From assembly GCA_963558565.1 (NCBI GenBank), contig CAUWGX010000007.1:23038-87037 (forward strand): a DNA stretch of 64,000 bases, given 5' to 3'. Positions 9,412 through 18,833 of this stretch are shown here, piece after piece; position 1 is the first letter of the stretch; each line of letters opens with the position of its first letter. The stretch is from Atopostipes sp963558565 (GTDB taxonomy: Bacteria; Bacillota; Bacilli; Lactobacillales; Carnobacteriaceae_A). The notes below the pieces were generated by a model. It was not told the origin of the DNA and searched no databases. It saw only the letters and a program-made list of their open reading frames with translations. The translations under genes and the position numbers were made by a program.

Positions 9412-11679
9412 TTATCCTTCATCTGAGACTTTCTCAATTGGCGCAAAAGATGCTAATAATGGCTTGATTCCTTCTTCTGGGAAAGCAATATTTAATTGCA
9501 TATCTTGCTTTTCCCCTTTAATTTGCACAATGGTCCCAATCCCCCATTTTTTGTGAGAAACCTTATCGCCTACTTGCCAAGAAACATTTTCAGCACCCGT
9601 ACCAGCATTTGGTGCTTTTGTCACGGTTGCTTTTTTACGATTACTTTTTCTTTTTGGCGTCGGTTCGATCACCGTTCGCTTTTTAAAGGCATTATTATAA
9701 TTCCCTGTGGCGTAAGTTGGGCGCCCTGCTCCATAATCTTTCTCCGTCACCTCTTCATCTAATTCATCAATGAATGGTGACTTTGGATTGTATTGACGAC
9801 GACCATAGAGTAAACGAGAAGAAGCATTGGTTAGATAAAGAGTTTCTTCTGCACGCGTAATCCCAACATATGCTAGACGGCGTTCTTCCTCTAGATCATC
9901 ATCGTCCGTATCTTGACGAATTAAAGGGAAGATATTATTTTCAACACCAATAATGAAAACAACGGAAAATTCTAGTCCCTTGGCTGAATGTAGGGTCATT
10001 AAAGTGACTTCTGTGGTCTCTTCTTCAATGTCATCGGTCGGCGCAATTAACGATAAATCCGTCAAGAAGGCTAAAAGAGAATGATCTTCAGCATCAGACT
10101 TGTCAAATGTCTGAGTAATCGAATAAAATTCTTCTAAGTTTTCAATACGAGCTTCTGCTTCTAATGTATTTTCTCTTTTTAGTGTTTCGATATAGCCTGT
10201 TTTATCTAAAATACTCTCGACTAAATCCGTGACGGAAACAAACTCCGCCATTTTTCTAAAGTCGCGAATCATAAAGGCAAATTCTTCTAAGTTATTCGCT
10301 GCTCGCGCAGATAAGTTGGTCGCTTGCGCATTTAAAGCTGCTTCATACAACGAAGTGCCATTTAAATCAGCAATTTCGCTCAATTTGGCAATGGTTGAAG
10401 CGCCAATCCCACGTTTAGGTTCATTCACAATACGGCGGAAACTCAAGTTATCAGCCGGATTCACAATTAAAGTTAAATAAGCCATCAAATCAAGAATTTC
10501 TTTACGCTCATAATAACCTGTTCCTCCAATGATTTGGAAAGGAATATTGCGTTTGATTAACGTTTCCTCCATCACACGAGACATCGCATTTGTACGATAT
10601 AAAATCGCAAAATCATCATAAGAATAAGCTTTATTTTCACGCATCAAGGTTTCAATTTTTTCAGCCACATAATTTGTTTCATCATATTCATCATTCGCTT
10701 CATAAACCGTAATTTTGTCCCCTGGCTCATTCTCCGTCCATAATGCTTTTTCTTTACGGTTTAAATTGTTTTGAATGACGGTGTTGGCTGCTTGTAAAAT
10801 ATTTTTGGTGGAGCGATAGTTTTGCTCCAACATAATCGTTTGCGCTTCTGGATAGTCTTTTTCAAAGTCTAAAATATTTTGCATATCCGCTCCACGCCAA
10901 CCATAAATACTTTGATCAGCATCCCCTACGACACAAATATTTTTGAAACGTTCAGCAATTAAATGGACTAAACGGTTTTGTGCGTGGTTGTTATCTTGGT
11001 ATTAATCCACTTTAATATATTGAAACTTACTTTGGTAATAAGACAATACTTCAGGATGTTCTTCGAATAAGCGAACCGTCAACATAATCAAGTCATCAAA
11101 ATCAACCGACTCTGAACGACGTAATTCACTTTGGTATTCCTTATAAGCTTGAGCTACTGCTTTTTGCCAATAATTAAAGGCTTGGTTTTCATATTCTTTT
11201 TCATCGACTAACTCATTTTTTGCACGACTAATTTCTGAGAGTATGGCCCGTGGAGGGAACTTTTTCGTGTCGAAGTTTAACGTTTTTAATACGCGTTTCA
11301 TTAAAGTATTTTGTTCGCTTGAACCCGCAATAGTAAAGTTTGAGTCATACCCGATGCGGTCAATTTCACGGCGCAAAATCCGAACACACATGGAGTGGAA
11401 TGTCGAAACCCAAACATCCTCGCCTCCATCTTGAACGAGATCACTAACTCTCATTTTCATTTCACTTGCAGCTTTATTTGTAAAAGTAATAGCTAAAATA
11501 TTCCAGGGATTCACTTGCTTTTCATGAATCAAATAAGCAATCCGGTGGGTCAACACTCGCGTTTTACCAGAGCCGGCACCTGCCATAATTAAAAGAGGGC
11601 CATCCGTTGTAACAACCGCTTCTTTTTGACGCTTATTCAATCCAGAGACGATACTATTTAGATGAGTCACTCTCACCAA
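9412..11679 (-). pseudogene. pcrA: ATP-dependent helicase PcrA, interrupted by an in-frame stop
   Basis: UvrD-family 3'-5' helicase of repair and plasmid replication; essential in B. subtilis and S. aureus. Walker A AGAGSGKT lies near residue 35, then the GDADQSIYGWRGAD, NYRST and TLHSAKGLEF motifs; a Tudor-like tail (GDKVSHKKWGIG) ends the protein. The frame is continuous over about 755 codons except for one TAA at 11002-11004. It replaces the GAA of the motif II sequence VDEYQDTN, giving VD-stop-YQDNN. Without it the gene would look intact. Either a base-call error, a genuine null mutation or a strain-specific event; the 225-residue fragment alone cannot be a helicase. Start is uncertain among TTG 11679, GTG 11676 and GTG 11670 after AAAGGA. 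A TATACT box lies at 11711-11716 upstream. Confidence 0.85.
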
Positions 11680-11766
11680 TTCCTTTCCACTTCACGATTT
11701 CTGCCTATTTAGTATACCTAAAAAAAGAGTTTCATTCTACCTCTTAACAGGTGTTTTACTCTTCTT

Positions 11767-11824
11767 AAAAACAAAAAAAGTTATGCTATAAAAGTGACAG
11801 ACAATTCTTCGTTTTAGCATAACT
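11767..11824 (-). terminator. rho-independent terminator of the gntR transcript
   Basis: Minus-strand AGTTATGCTA pairs with TAGCATAACT across a loop of about 26 bases and is followed by TTTTTTTGTTTTT. It lies 13 bases past the gntR stop and separates that transcript from pcrA. Confidence 0.75.
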
Positions 11825-11836
11825 CTCTGATTCGAT

Positions 11837-12487
11837 CTAATAAAACTTTCCTTTTTCTAATACATTTAACTTTAATTGATTGAGCAAGATACGAATTTCT
11901 CTTCTTGCTCGCGGATAATTCATCTCTTTTAAGTATTCAGCTAATGCTTGGTAATGCGTGATTTTCAAAGGACGGCTTTTTCTCATAATGCTATAAATTT
12001 CACCATCATCAAAAAGACATTCTTTTAAAGTCTGCATCAGTACTCTTGTTGAATAATGATTATCATTATATTTCAAGGCCTCTAGCCAGTAATCATATTC
12101 TTGTTTTTCAAAAGCGTAAGCTGTGTCATTCGTTTCACTTTTCATATTTTTAATCATCATCCACAATGTTTCGATTTCGAACGCAACTTCTACTTTTTCT
12201 AAGTCAAACAAGTAATGGTTCACTAGCCGTTCGAATAAATCGATTCGTTCTTGAAAAGCGGTCGGTGTTAAGGATTGCATTTTCACCCGCACTCCGACAT
12301 TTTCAATATTTTCAAGGTAATTATCATGAACCAGGCGGTCAAAAGCTTTTCTTACCGGTGTCCGACTGATTTCTAAGGCATCTGCAATATTTTGTTCTGT
12401 AATGTGTTCACGCTGTAATAAATCACCGCGTTCAATTTGTTTCACTATAAACTCATAAACAATTTGGTCTAGCTTCTTTTTAACCAT
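11837..12487 (-). CDS. GntR family transcriptional regulator
   Basis: The N-terminal winged helix-turn-helix (residues 5-70, recognition region IADALEISRTPVRKAF) is of the FadR/GntR type. The C-terminal 140 residues are helical, like an FCD effector domain, but I do not see its usual metal-binding histidines clearly. Length is 216 residues. It is transcribed behind the PurK-like gene with a 40-base gap and shares its terminator, so it may respond to the same signal or control that gene. Target and ligand unknown. Confidence 0.8.
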   Translation of the reverse strand: MVKKKLDQIVYEFIVKQIERGDLLQREHITEQNIADALEISRTPVRKAFDRLVHDNYLENIENVGVRVKMQSLTPTAFQERIDLFERLVNHYLFDLEKVEVAFEIETLWMMIKNMKSETNDTAYAFEKQEYDYWLEALKYNDNHYSTRVLMQTLKECLFDDGEIYSIMRKSRPLKITHYQALAEYLKEMNYPRARREIRILLNQLKLNVLEKGKFY

Positions 12488-12527
12488 CCCAATGATTCTC
12501 CCCTATCATTGATTTAAAAAATGCATT

Positions 12528-13661
12528 TTAATAATTTTCATCTTTAAGCAAAGCAAGTGTTTTCTTGACATCTTCTGTTTTGAGTAGAATATGACCCACT
12601 GCTTCTTGTGTATTGATCTCATCTTTTTTAGTGATTGGATAAAACGTGAACTTCCAATCGGGCTGGATCATTAGCAATTCATTAATCATCGCTGTTTGAT
12701 CCGCATAAAAGGGCGCGAAAACATATGGCACTTGACAGTCAATTTGATCCGGTATAGGTAAAGATGCAATCGCTCGTAAATGTGCCTCTGTCGTTGATAA
12801 TGTGCAGTATTCTGCTGAATAGCGCGACAAAATATTCGGATAAGGATAGATATTCCCAACATACAGTGCATCCGCAGGGGAAATGATAAAATCAATCGTT
12901 GTCACCCCTCGAAATTCAATGTTTTCTAAAATAACGTGCGTGACACGTTCAATTTCATGCGCTAATTCTTCATCCAATTCAGCCGGAACTTGCACATTAA
13001 AGAGTCGATCTTTACGATATTCTTTTTTAATGATTGGAAATAATTTTAAGTCTCCATTGGCTGTTTTGGCAGCTGAGATCGATAAATCTTGTTCGGAAAC
13101 AATCCAAGATTCCAATACACAAGTCCCATACTTTAATAAAGCCGCGGCTTCTTCAATATCACTTTCTTCATAAATAAAATAAGATTGCTTTTTGCTTTCA
13201 GGATTCACTTGATTGGTGCGTAATACAGCTGGATAGCCAATACTTCGAAGCCCTTCTTCAATATCTTCTGCTTTCACGATCGTTACATAAGGTGCAATAT
13301 TGACGCTTAAGGACTCTAAAAAAGCTTTTTGCAACACACGATCTTGCGCGATAGATAGTAAATCGTCCCCTTGAGGTACAATGACTGTTTTTTGGACTTC
13401 TTCTACCTCCGCCGCGTTTAATGTTTCATCATAATAAACGAGTAAATCACAATGCATTAAAAATTCATCTTGGATTTTTTGATCCTCAAACGTCCCTATA
13501 AACACTTGGTCAGCTCCGACAATAAGCGAAGCTTCCTCGGCGGTTTTACATAAGAGGTATGTTTCAAAACCCAACTGATTCGCTTTAAAAATAAAAGCTT
13601 GTGAATCAGGAATAGCTCCTACGATTCCTATTGTTTTTTGATGATTAAAATTTTTAACCAT
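12528..13661 (-). CDS. PurK-like ATP-grasp protein, probably catalytically degenerate
   Basis: The fold order (Rossmann-like N-domain, ATP-grasp middle, C-terminal lobe ending AHLRAIASLPI) matches N5-carboxyaminoimidazole ribonucleotide synthase PurK, and the 377-residue length fits. The key motifs are gone. The N-terminal GGGQLG is replaced by GAIPDSQ. The glycine-rich ATP loop (GGYDGKGQ in PurK) reads QVNPESKKQSY. The metal and substrate motif NEIAPRPHNSGH reads GNIYPYPNILSRY. I therefore infer a paralogue that is not a working PurK. Start: the ATG at 13661 has AAAGGTG six bases upstream; a GTG at 13670 is in frame but sits inside that site. It lies upstream of a GntR regulator and not in a pur operon. 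Confidence 0.65.
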   Translation of the reverse strand: MVKNFNHQKTIGIVGAIPDSQAFIFKANQLGFETYLLCKTAEEASLIVGADQVFIGTFEDQKIQDEFLMHCDLLVYYDETLNAAEVEEVQKTVIVPQGDDLLSIAQDRVLQKAFLESLSVNIAPYVTIVKAEDIEEGLRSIGYPAVLRTNQVNPESKKQSYFIYEESDIEEAAALLKYGTCVLESWIVSEQDLSISAAKTANGDLKLFPIIKKEYRKDRLFNVQVPAELDEELAHEIERVTHVILENIEFRGVTTIDFIISPADALYVGNIYPYPNILSRYSAEYCTLSTTEAHLRAIASLPIPDQIDCQVPYVFAPFYADQTAMINELLMIQPDWKFTFYPITKKDEINTQEAVGHILLKTEDVKKTLALLKDENY

Positions 13662-13711
13662 TTTACACACCTTTTCTATAAAGTACTTTTTTTATTTTCC
13701 AAATCCTCAGC

Positions 13712-14371
13712 TTAGAAATCTAATTCATAGAGTTGATATTGTTCAATAATTCGAATTAACTTATCTGCGTAAGTTGGATCGGTCGCATAACCGGCTTCTT
13801 GAACAGCTAATGCCGCTTCTTTATAATCATTCGCTGCAAAAACAGCTTCATAAAAATCTTGATCCCAAGAAGTTCCATTTTTTAGCAAGCTGGCATAATC
13901 ATTGATGGAGTCTGCTAAAGAATCATAATGTTTAAAAGCAGCATCTATTTGTGTCCATTCCTCATTATCAAATTCTTTTGTCGCATATTTCGTATCCTTT
14001 TCGGAACCTTTGATTCCAAAATAATTGTTCGATTCTTTCGACAATGTACTCGTGCCCCAATTTGATTCCAACGCCGCTTGTGCAATTAATAAACTTGGAC
14101 GAGTACCATAAGTTTCCTGGGCTTCTAAGGCATGCGGAGTGAGTGTCTCCACAAATTCTGTTTTACTTTGATTTTCAGCGATCACCGCTTCATCACTCCA
14201 ACTTGAAGATTCATGACCAATAAATTTTGCGGGCTTTATAATAAAGAAAAGTATCCCAAAAAACAACACAATTAAAGAGAGCGTGATTTTCATCGCTAAA
14301 ACTAACCGATCTAGAAAATTATTCCAAGATTTGTGCCACTGTTTTTTTAACTTGCGCATTTGTTGTTGCAT
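13712..14371 (-). CDS. membrane-anchored glucosaminidase (GH73 family)
   Basis: Peptidoglycan hydrolase of the LytG/FlgJ-like GH73 family. A basic cytoplasmic start (about 20 residues) and one membrane segment (residues 26-46) place the catalytic domain outside. The domain at about residues 75-215 holds the typical SLLIAQAALESNWGTS helix with the catalytic glutamate, and NNYFGIKG. It has no LysM or other wall-binding repeats, so it is a short, tethered form (219 residues). GAGAGGA precedes the ATG. The next gene upstream is a VanY-type peptidase, giving a small peptidoglycan-turnover pair. Confidence 0.85.
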   Translation of the reverse strand: MQQQMRKLKKQWHKSWNNFLDRLVLAMKITLSLIVLFFGILFFIIKPAKFIGHESSSWSDEAVIAENQSKTEFVETLTPHALEAQETYGTRPSLLIAQAALESNWGTSTLSKESNNYFGIKGSEKDTKYATKEFDNEEWTQIDAAFKHYDSLADSINDYASLLKNGTSWDQDFYEAVFAANDYKEAALAVQEAGYATDPTYADKLIRIIEQYQLYELDF

Positions 14372-14413
14372 TTATATCCTCTCAGATTCTTTATCTTAGT
14401 CCCAGTAGATATT

Positions 14414-15214
14414 TTACTGTTCATCTCGCAACTGTAAAAGCTCAACATATTCTTCTAAGGTCAAATCATTTTCGACCATAAATTTCGCATTTTCTTCTCC
14501 TACATAACGGAAATGCCAAGATTCATATTCAATGCCTGTCGTTTCTTCTTTGCCTTTCGGATAACGGAGAATAAAACCATAATCAGTCATAGTATCCACT
14601 AACCATTGTTGTGATTCTTGGGTATCATATTCGGGAATTAAACCGTTCCCTTCCATGATCCACTCTTCATCCACAACATCAAGCGCCAGACCTGTATGAT
14701 GCTCACTGTGTCCAGGCTCCGTCAAATATTCTTTGGCTCTTTCAACCGCTTCTTCTTCAGACAGACCTTCATTTAGATATTCATTCACTTGTTGATCAAA
14801 GTTATTTCTTTGCCGCTCCACTGTTCGATGTCCCGAAGCTAAAAACAGACGTTGACCAGCTTCCGCAGCTGCTTCTTTCCAACTGTTCCAAGCATCAACA
14901 ATCCGTTCATCGATTCGTTGTTCATTGTCCACTTCAACAAGCTGTGGTTCAAAATCTTCCGGTAAAGCTACCCAAGGATTGACTAAAACAAGATTCCAAT
15001 CCTCGACATGAGCTTCTTTGGGAAGATTTTGAATGAGTTGTTCTTCTTCAGAGATTTCTTCTACTTTATCTGCTTCATGATCCTCTTGGTTATTTTGTGT
15101 ATTTTCAGTGGGTTCTTCCACGGCTTGTTCTGGGTTTTCATTGACTTGATTTTCATTTCCAGAACAAGCAGTTAATAGTAAAAATAGTGTTAGCAATAAA
15201 GTAGTTAAGCGCAT
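14414..15214 (-). CDS. VanY-type D-alanyl-D-alanine carboxypeptidase lipoprotein
   Basis: Peptidase M15B family zinc enzyme that trims the terminal D-Ala of peptidoglycan stem peptides. Residues 1-17 are a lipoprotein signal ending in LLTAC, then a glutamate- and asparagine-rich linker to about residue 55. The catalytic domain shows SGHRTVERQ, the zinc ligands in GHSEHHTGLALDV (His and Asp) and YESWHFRYVG. Length of 266 residues is typical. Transcribed divergently from the oxidoreductase at 15381. Its chromosomal setting without vanA/B-like genes argues for a housekeeping role and not glycopeptide resistance. Confidence 0.88.
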   Translation of the reverse strand: MRLTTLLLTLFLLLTACSGNENQVNENPEQAVEEPTENTQNNQEDHEADKVEEISEEEQLIQNLPKEAHVEDWNLVLVNPWVALPEDFEPQLVEVDNEQRIDERIVDAWNSWKEAAAEAGQRLFLASGHRTVERQRNNFDQQVNEYLNEGLSEEEAVERAKEYLTEPGHSEHHTGLALDVVDEEWIMEGNGLIPEYDTQESQQWLVDTMTDYGFILRYPKGKEETTGIEYESWHFRYVGEENAKFMVENDLTLEEYVELLQLRDEQ

Positions 15215-15317
15215 TTTAAAACCTCCAAAAGTTATATCCAGTTGCTCTTTATTTTACCATATTTTTTCGCTTTTCAAAACCATCAAGGGAACATTCGTGT
15301 GCAATCAGCCACTTTTT

Positions 15318-15346
15318 TTACTTTTTAGGGCTGCGCTTGGTATAAT
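15318..15346 (+). promoter_or_regulatory. promoter of the Gfo/Idh/MocA gene
   Basis: Extended -10 TGGTATAAT (box at 15341-15346) with a weak -35 TTACTT at 15318-15323, spacer 17. It lies 35 bases before the chosen start codon. Confidence 0.65.
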
Positions 15347-15380
15347 ACGCATGAAACTAATTTTAGAAAGTAGGAATAAA

Positions 15381-16355
15381 ATGACACAAACAATAAAGTG
15401 GGGCATTATAGGTCTTGGTGGAATCGCCCATGACTTCGCTCGCGTCTTTGAGTCGGAACAAGCAGAATTGGCCGCAGTAGGTTCAAGAACCTTAGAAAAA
15501 GCCAAAAAATTTGCCCAAGAATACAATGTGCCTAAAGCCTATGGGAGTTATGAAGATTTACTAGCAGATGAAGAAATCGATATTATTTATTTAGCAACTC
15601 CCAATAGCTATCACGCTGAGAATATGAAGCAAATTTTAAAGGCTGGAAAACATGTCTTATGTGAGAAAGCGATTACGATGAACAAACAAGAACTTGATGA
15701 AGTTCTTGCTATTGCCGAAGAAAAAGACTTAGTGGTGGCTGAGGCGATGACCATTTACCATATGCCGCTTTATCAAGAACTAAAACAACGGATTGAGAGT
15801 GGTGAATTCGGTGCTTTGAAATTAGCGACCGCTTATTTTGGCAGTTTAAAAGAAGCCGATCCACAAAATCGTTTTTTTAATCCAGAATTAGGTGGCGGTG
15901 CTCTTCTAGATATTGGTGTCTATGCGCTATCTTTTGTCCAATATTTCTTAGAAGCTGAGCCGGAAGATTTTAGTACCTTAGTGCATTTTTATGAAACAGG
16001 CGTTGATGAGATGAGTACCATTTCCTACACAACCTCTGCCGGAACTTTAGGAAACGTTGTCTTGTCCTTTAGAGGAAAATTACCCAAACAAGGAGTAGTG
16101 GTCTGTGAGAATGCCTATATCACCGTTATGGATTATCCTCATGCGAGTGAAGCACTCATTACTTATCCCGATGGAGAAACAGAAACCCTCTCGGCTGGAA
16201 CTTCAGATATCAGATTGCGCTATGAAATGCAGAATCTATCTGAGATGCTTTTAACTGGCAAAGATTATTCGCATATTGAAACCACGCGAAGTGTCAATGC
16301 CCTTATGGACCAAGCAGCTACCGCGTGGGAAATGGAGTGGGTTTTTGAAGACTAA
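15381..16355 (+). CDS. Gfo/Idh/MocA family oxidoreductase
   Basis: NAD(P)-dependent sugar or polyol dehydrogenase family. The N-terminal Rossmann domain begins WGIIGLGGIAHDFA, and EKA in CEKAITMN contains the family's conserved lysine near residue 92. The C-terminal alpha/beta domain contains GGGALLDIGVYALSF. The exact substrate cannot be read from sequence; the dimeric dihydrodiol dehydrogenase-like subgroup (YrbE/YvaA relatives) is likely. The ATG at 15381 has TAGGA upstream and sits just after a good promoter; the longer frame to 15297 would start before the promoter and is rejected. Stand-alone gene with a shared terminator towards ltaS. Confidence 0.85.
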   Translation: MTQTIKWGIIGLGGIAHDFARVFESEQAELAAVGSRTLEKAKKFAQEYNVPKAYGSYEDLLADEEIDIIYLATPNSYHAENMKQILKAGKHVLCEKAITMNKQELDEVLAIAEEKDLVVAEAMTIYHMPLYQELKQRIESGEFGALKLATAYFGSLKEADPQNRFFNPELGGGALLDIGVYALSFVQYFLEAEPEDFSTLVHFYETGVDEMSTISYTTSAGTLGNVVLSFRGKLPKQGVVVCENAYITVMDYPHASEALITYPDGETETLSAGTSDIRLRYEMQNLSEMLLTGKDYSHIETTRSVNALMDQAATAWEMEWVFED

Positions 16356-16485
16356 ACGTCTTACCTATTGTAGAGTTTTTCAGATAAATAAATCCTTGAA
16401 CTTTCTATAGAACGATAAATTATTTTGTTTTTCTATCGAGCCTTGATTAAAACAACGATCCTACGAATAAAACATTTATAAACGA

Positions 16486-16526
16486 AAAAAGCTTTAGACC
16501 CGATGATTTGAGTCTAAAGCTTTTTG
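16486..16526. terminator. bidirectional terminator between the oxidoreductase and ltaS
   Basis: AAAGCTTTAGAC pairs with GTCTAAAGCTTT. T-runs follow on both strands (TTTTTGTC on plus, TTTTTTCG on minus), so it can end both converging genes. Confidence 0.85.
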
Positions 16527-16534
16527 TCTTTTAC

Positions 16535-18736
16535 TTATTCTTCTGTTGTCGATTCATCCTCTGAAGTAGACGTTGTATCCTCTTCTGTTTCTGCTTCTTC
16601 TTCATTCTCTTCAACAGGTTGGTTCTCTGGTAGTTCTGGTGCATCTGTTTCATATAAATCTATCGTTGATTCTCCACCATTTTGATGCAGTAAACTTGTT
16701 TCCGCATCTGGGTGATTTTCTAAGTGTTCCATTTGTTCTTTGTAGATATAATCGACCGGCTCCCACTCTTTTAAGGTGACAGGTTGGTAGAATCTTAATA
16801 AATCTAAGTTGAGTAGATTATCTGAATTCGTCAAGCGATCACGCCCATGGCTAACTACTTCTGCTAATTCTTCTCTTTCAGATTCACTTAATGAGTCTGA
16901 GACCTCTTCGCCTGTTTCGGCATCATAAATATCTGAACCAAGGAAGTGATATTCTGGCGTTAACACATTTCCATTTCTAAGCGGAACTAATTGTTCATTC
17001 TCTTCTGAGAGTAAATCTTGTCCCATAAAGAGATACGGATCTGTTTCTACACCTAATAAATGGAGTAAGGTTGGCAAGTAGTCCACTTGTCCACCATAAG
17101 TTTCTTTTGTTTCACCTTCAGTATAACCCGGTATGTGGAACATGAGAGGAACTCGTTGCATTTGAGCATTGTCGTAAGCGTCCCATTCATCTGGGTCTTT
17201 TCCTAATAAAGGTGCAAGATGTGGGTTACGCATGTTTGAGTTTCCAAAGTGATCCCCATACATCACCACAATAGAATTTTCATACAGTCCTGAAGCTTTT
17301 AACCAGTGAAAGAATTCTTCCACAGCTTCGTCGGTATAACGCATTGTTTGGAAATATTGGTTGACTGTCTCGTCTCCAGTATTCGCTTTTGGAATACTTG
17401 CATTCTCTTCCTCTAATGGATAAGGGAAGTGGTTCGTTAAAGTTAGGAATTTTGTATAAAACGGTTGTGGTAATTGTTCAATATATTCTACAGAGTCTCT
17501 AAAGAATAATTTGTCTTTCAAACCATAATCTAACACTCGATCAGGACTTACATCATAGTAATGATCATCAAAGAAATATTCGTAACCAAATTCGGGATAA
17601 GTTCCTGTACGGTTCCAAAATGTTCCCGTATTTCCGTGAAAAGCAGCGGTTGTATAACCTTTTTCTTCTGATAAGATCTTCGGTGCCGCGTGGAATACGT
17701 TGTCGGATCCTAAGACTTGAAAAGCACTACCTTCTGGTAAACCAAATAATGAATTTTCCGTTAATACTTCGGCATCGGACGATTTCCCTTGCCCAACTTG
17801 ATGGAAGAAGTTATCAAAACTAATCGTCGCTTCATCGTGGTAAATACTATTTATAAAAGGTGTCACTTCATGAAGGTTTCCTTCTTCGTCTTCTAGATCA
17901 AAGTCCATCGCAAATTGTTGCGCACTCTCAAGAACAATCGTAAATACATTACGTCCTTCAGCTAACCCAAAATATTCTTCATTGGGTGCTGCATAATTTT
18001 CTTGAGCAAAATTGTAAACTTCGGTTAAGTCCCCTTCATCCGCTTGTGCGCGGACGCGGTTATTCTTAATTGTTTGGAAAGAATCGTAACCGGCAAAAAA
18101 GTTTACCCCTAAATATTTAACAATGTAATTTCGGTCAAATGTTCGTGTGAGCAGTTGCGGACGATCTGTTTCAGCAAGCATTAAGTTAGCAAATAATAAA
18201 GCTAAACCAGTAAGTGTCCCAGCGAAAGCATAGCGTTTATAGAAGGGCCGTGTATCTTTTGGTTGTTCTTCTTTCGGTCGTAATGCTTTACGAGTTAACC
18301 AAGCTAAACCAACGAAATCAAGCCAATAAAAAACGTCCCATAAACGTAGCATCACGAGGAAACTTGTAAATACACCGCCAGTTAATATCGAATCATCTCC
18401 CGAAATGTTCGAAAGAATGGTCGAAAGCGTCATAAAGTCAGCAAACTCACGATAATATAAAATATTTGCGTAAAGTAACAAGCTCATTAAAAAGTAAATA
18501 AAAAGCATCGTGTGGTAAGATTTCTTATCATCTTTCGTATATAAACTTAAAGATAATAGAATGACACTTGTAGCGAGCGGGTTAATCCACAATATAAAAG
18601 TTTGTAAAGCTCCAGTAACGCCTAATGAAAATTCAGTATAGTAAGCAAGCATTGTTTTAAGCCAGAAAAACAGAATAGCGAGTAAAAATAACCCTATTCG
18701 TTTATTATTTTTAAATTTTTCTTTTATAAATTCCAT
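16535..18736 (-). CDS. ltaS: lipoteichoic acid synthase
   Basis: Membrane enzyme that polymerises glycerol phosphate from phosphatidylglycerol onto the glycolipid anchor outside the membrane, releasing diacylglycerol. Five hydrophobic segments fill residues 14-190, then an extracellular sulfatase-like domain from about 235 with the metal ligand in VLES (Glu270) and YGDHFGN. VRAQADEG near residue 230 resembles the signal-peptidase site that sheds the domain in S. aureus. At the nucleophile position, where S. aureus has Thr300 in a GKT context, this protein has Ser319 in GQGKSSDAE. A 45-residue acidic Glu/Thr/Ser tail ends the protein (733 residues, longer than usual). AGGAGG precedes the ATG. 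dagK at 1.9 kb recycles its diacylglycerol. Confidence 0.93.
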   Translation of the reverse strand: MEFIKEKFKNNKRIGLFLLAILFFWLKTMLAYYTEFSLGVTGALQTFILWINPLATSVILLSLSLYTKDDKKSYHTMLFIYFLMSLLLYANILYYREFADFMTLSTILSNISGDDSILTGGVFTSFLVMLRLWDVFYWLDFVGLAWLTRKALRPKEEQPKDTRPFYKRYAFAGTLTGLALLFANLMLAETDRPQLLTRTFDRNYIVKYLGVNFFAGYDSFQTIKNNRVRAQADEGDLTEVYNFAQENYAAPNEEYFGLAEGRNVFTIVLESAQQFAMDFDLEDEEGNLHEVTPFINSIYHDEATISFDNFFHQVGQGKSSDAEVLTENSLFGLPEGSAFQVLGSDNVFHAAPKILSEEKGYTTAAFHGNTGTFWNRTGTYPEFGYEYFFDDHYYDVSPDRVLDYGLKDKLFFRDSVEYIEQLPQPFYTKFLTLTNHFPYPLEEENASIPKANTGDETVNQYFQTMRYTDEAVEEFFHWLKASGLYENSIVVMYGDHFGNSNMRNPHLAPLLGKDPDEWDAYDNAQMQRVPLMFHIPGYTEGETKETYGGQVDYLPTLLHLLGVETDPYLFMGQDLLSEENEQLVPLRNGNVLTPEYHFLGSDIYDAETGEEVSDSLSESEREELAEVVSHGRDRLTNSDNLLNLDLLRFYQPVTLKEWEPVDYIYKEQMEHLENHPDAETSLLHQNGGESTIDLYETDAPELPENQPVEENEEEAETEEDTTSTSEDESTTEE

Positions 18737-18804
18737 TAAAAATATACCTCCTGCATGCAGATTCTACCCCTTCGGTGTCAAGAATTCCACATTATTCAAA
18801 CATA

Positions 18805-18833
18805 ATTTTACAGTAAATGAATCATTTACGCAA
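18805..18833 (-). promoter_or_regulatory. ltaS promoter with an embedded palindromic operator
   Basis: -35 TTGCGT (18828-18833) and -10 TAAAAT (18805-18810), spacer 17. A perfect 17-base palindrome, 8-bp arms around one base (GTAAATGA-T-TCATTTAC), occupies 18813-18829 and so fills the spacer between the two boxes. A bound protein there would block or reshape polymerase binding. The regulator is unknown. Confidence 0.65.

Noticed and set aside
14414..15214. Glycopeptide resistance module (VanY here, VanZ at 61.5 kb)
   Set aside because: The two genes are 46 kb apart and no vanH, ligase or vanX gene is present; both families are common in housekeeping roles.
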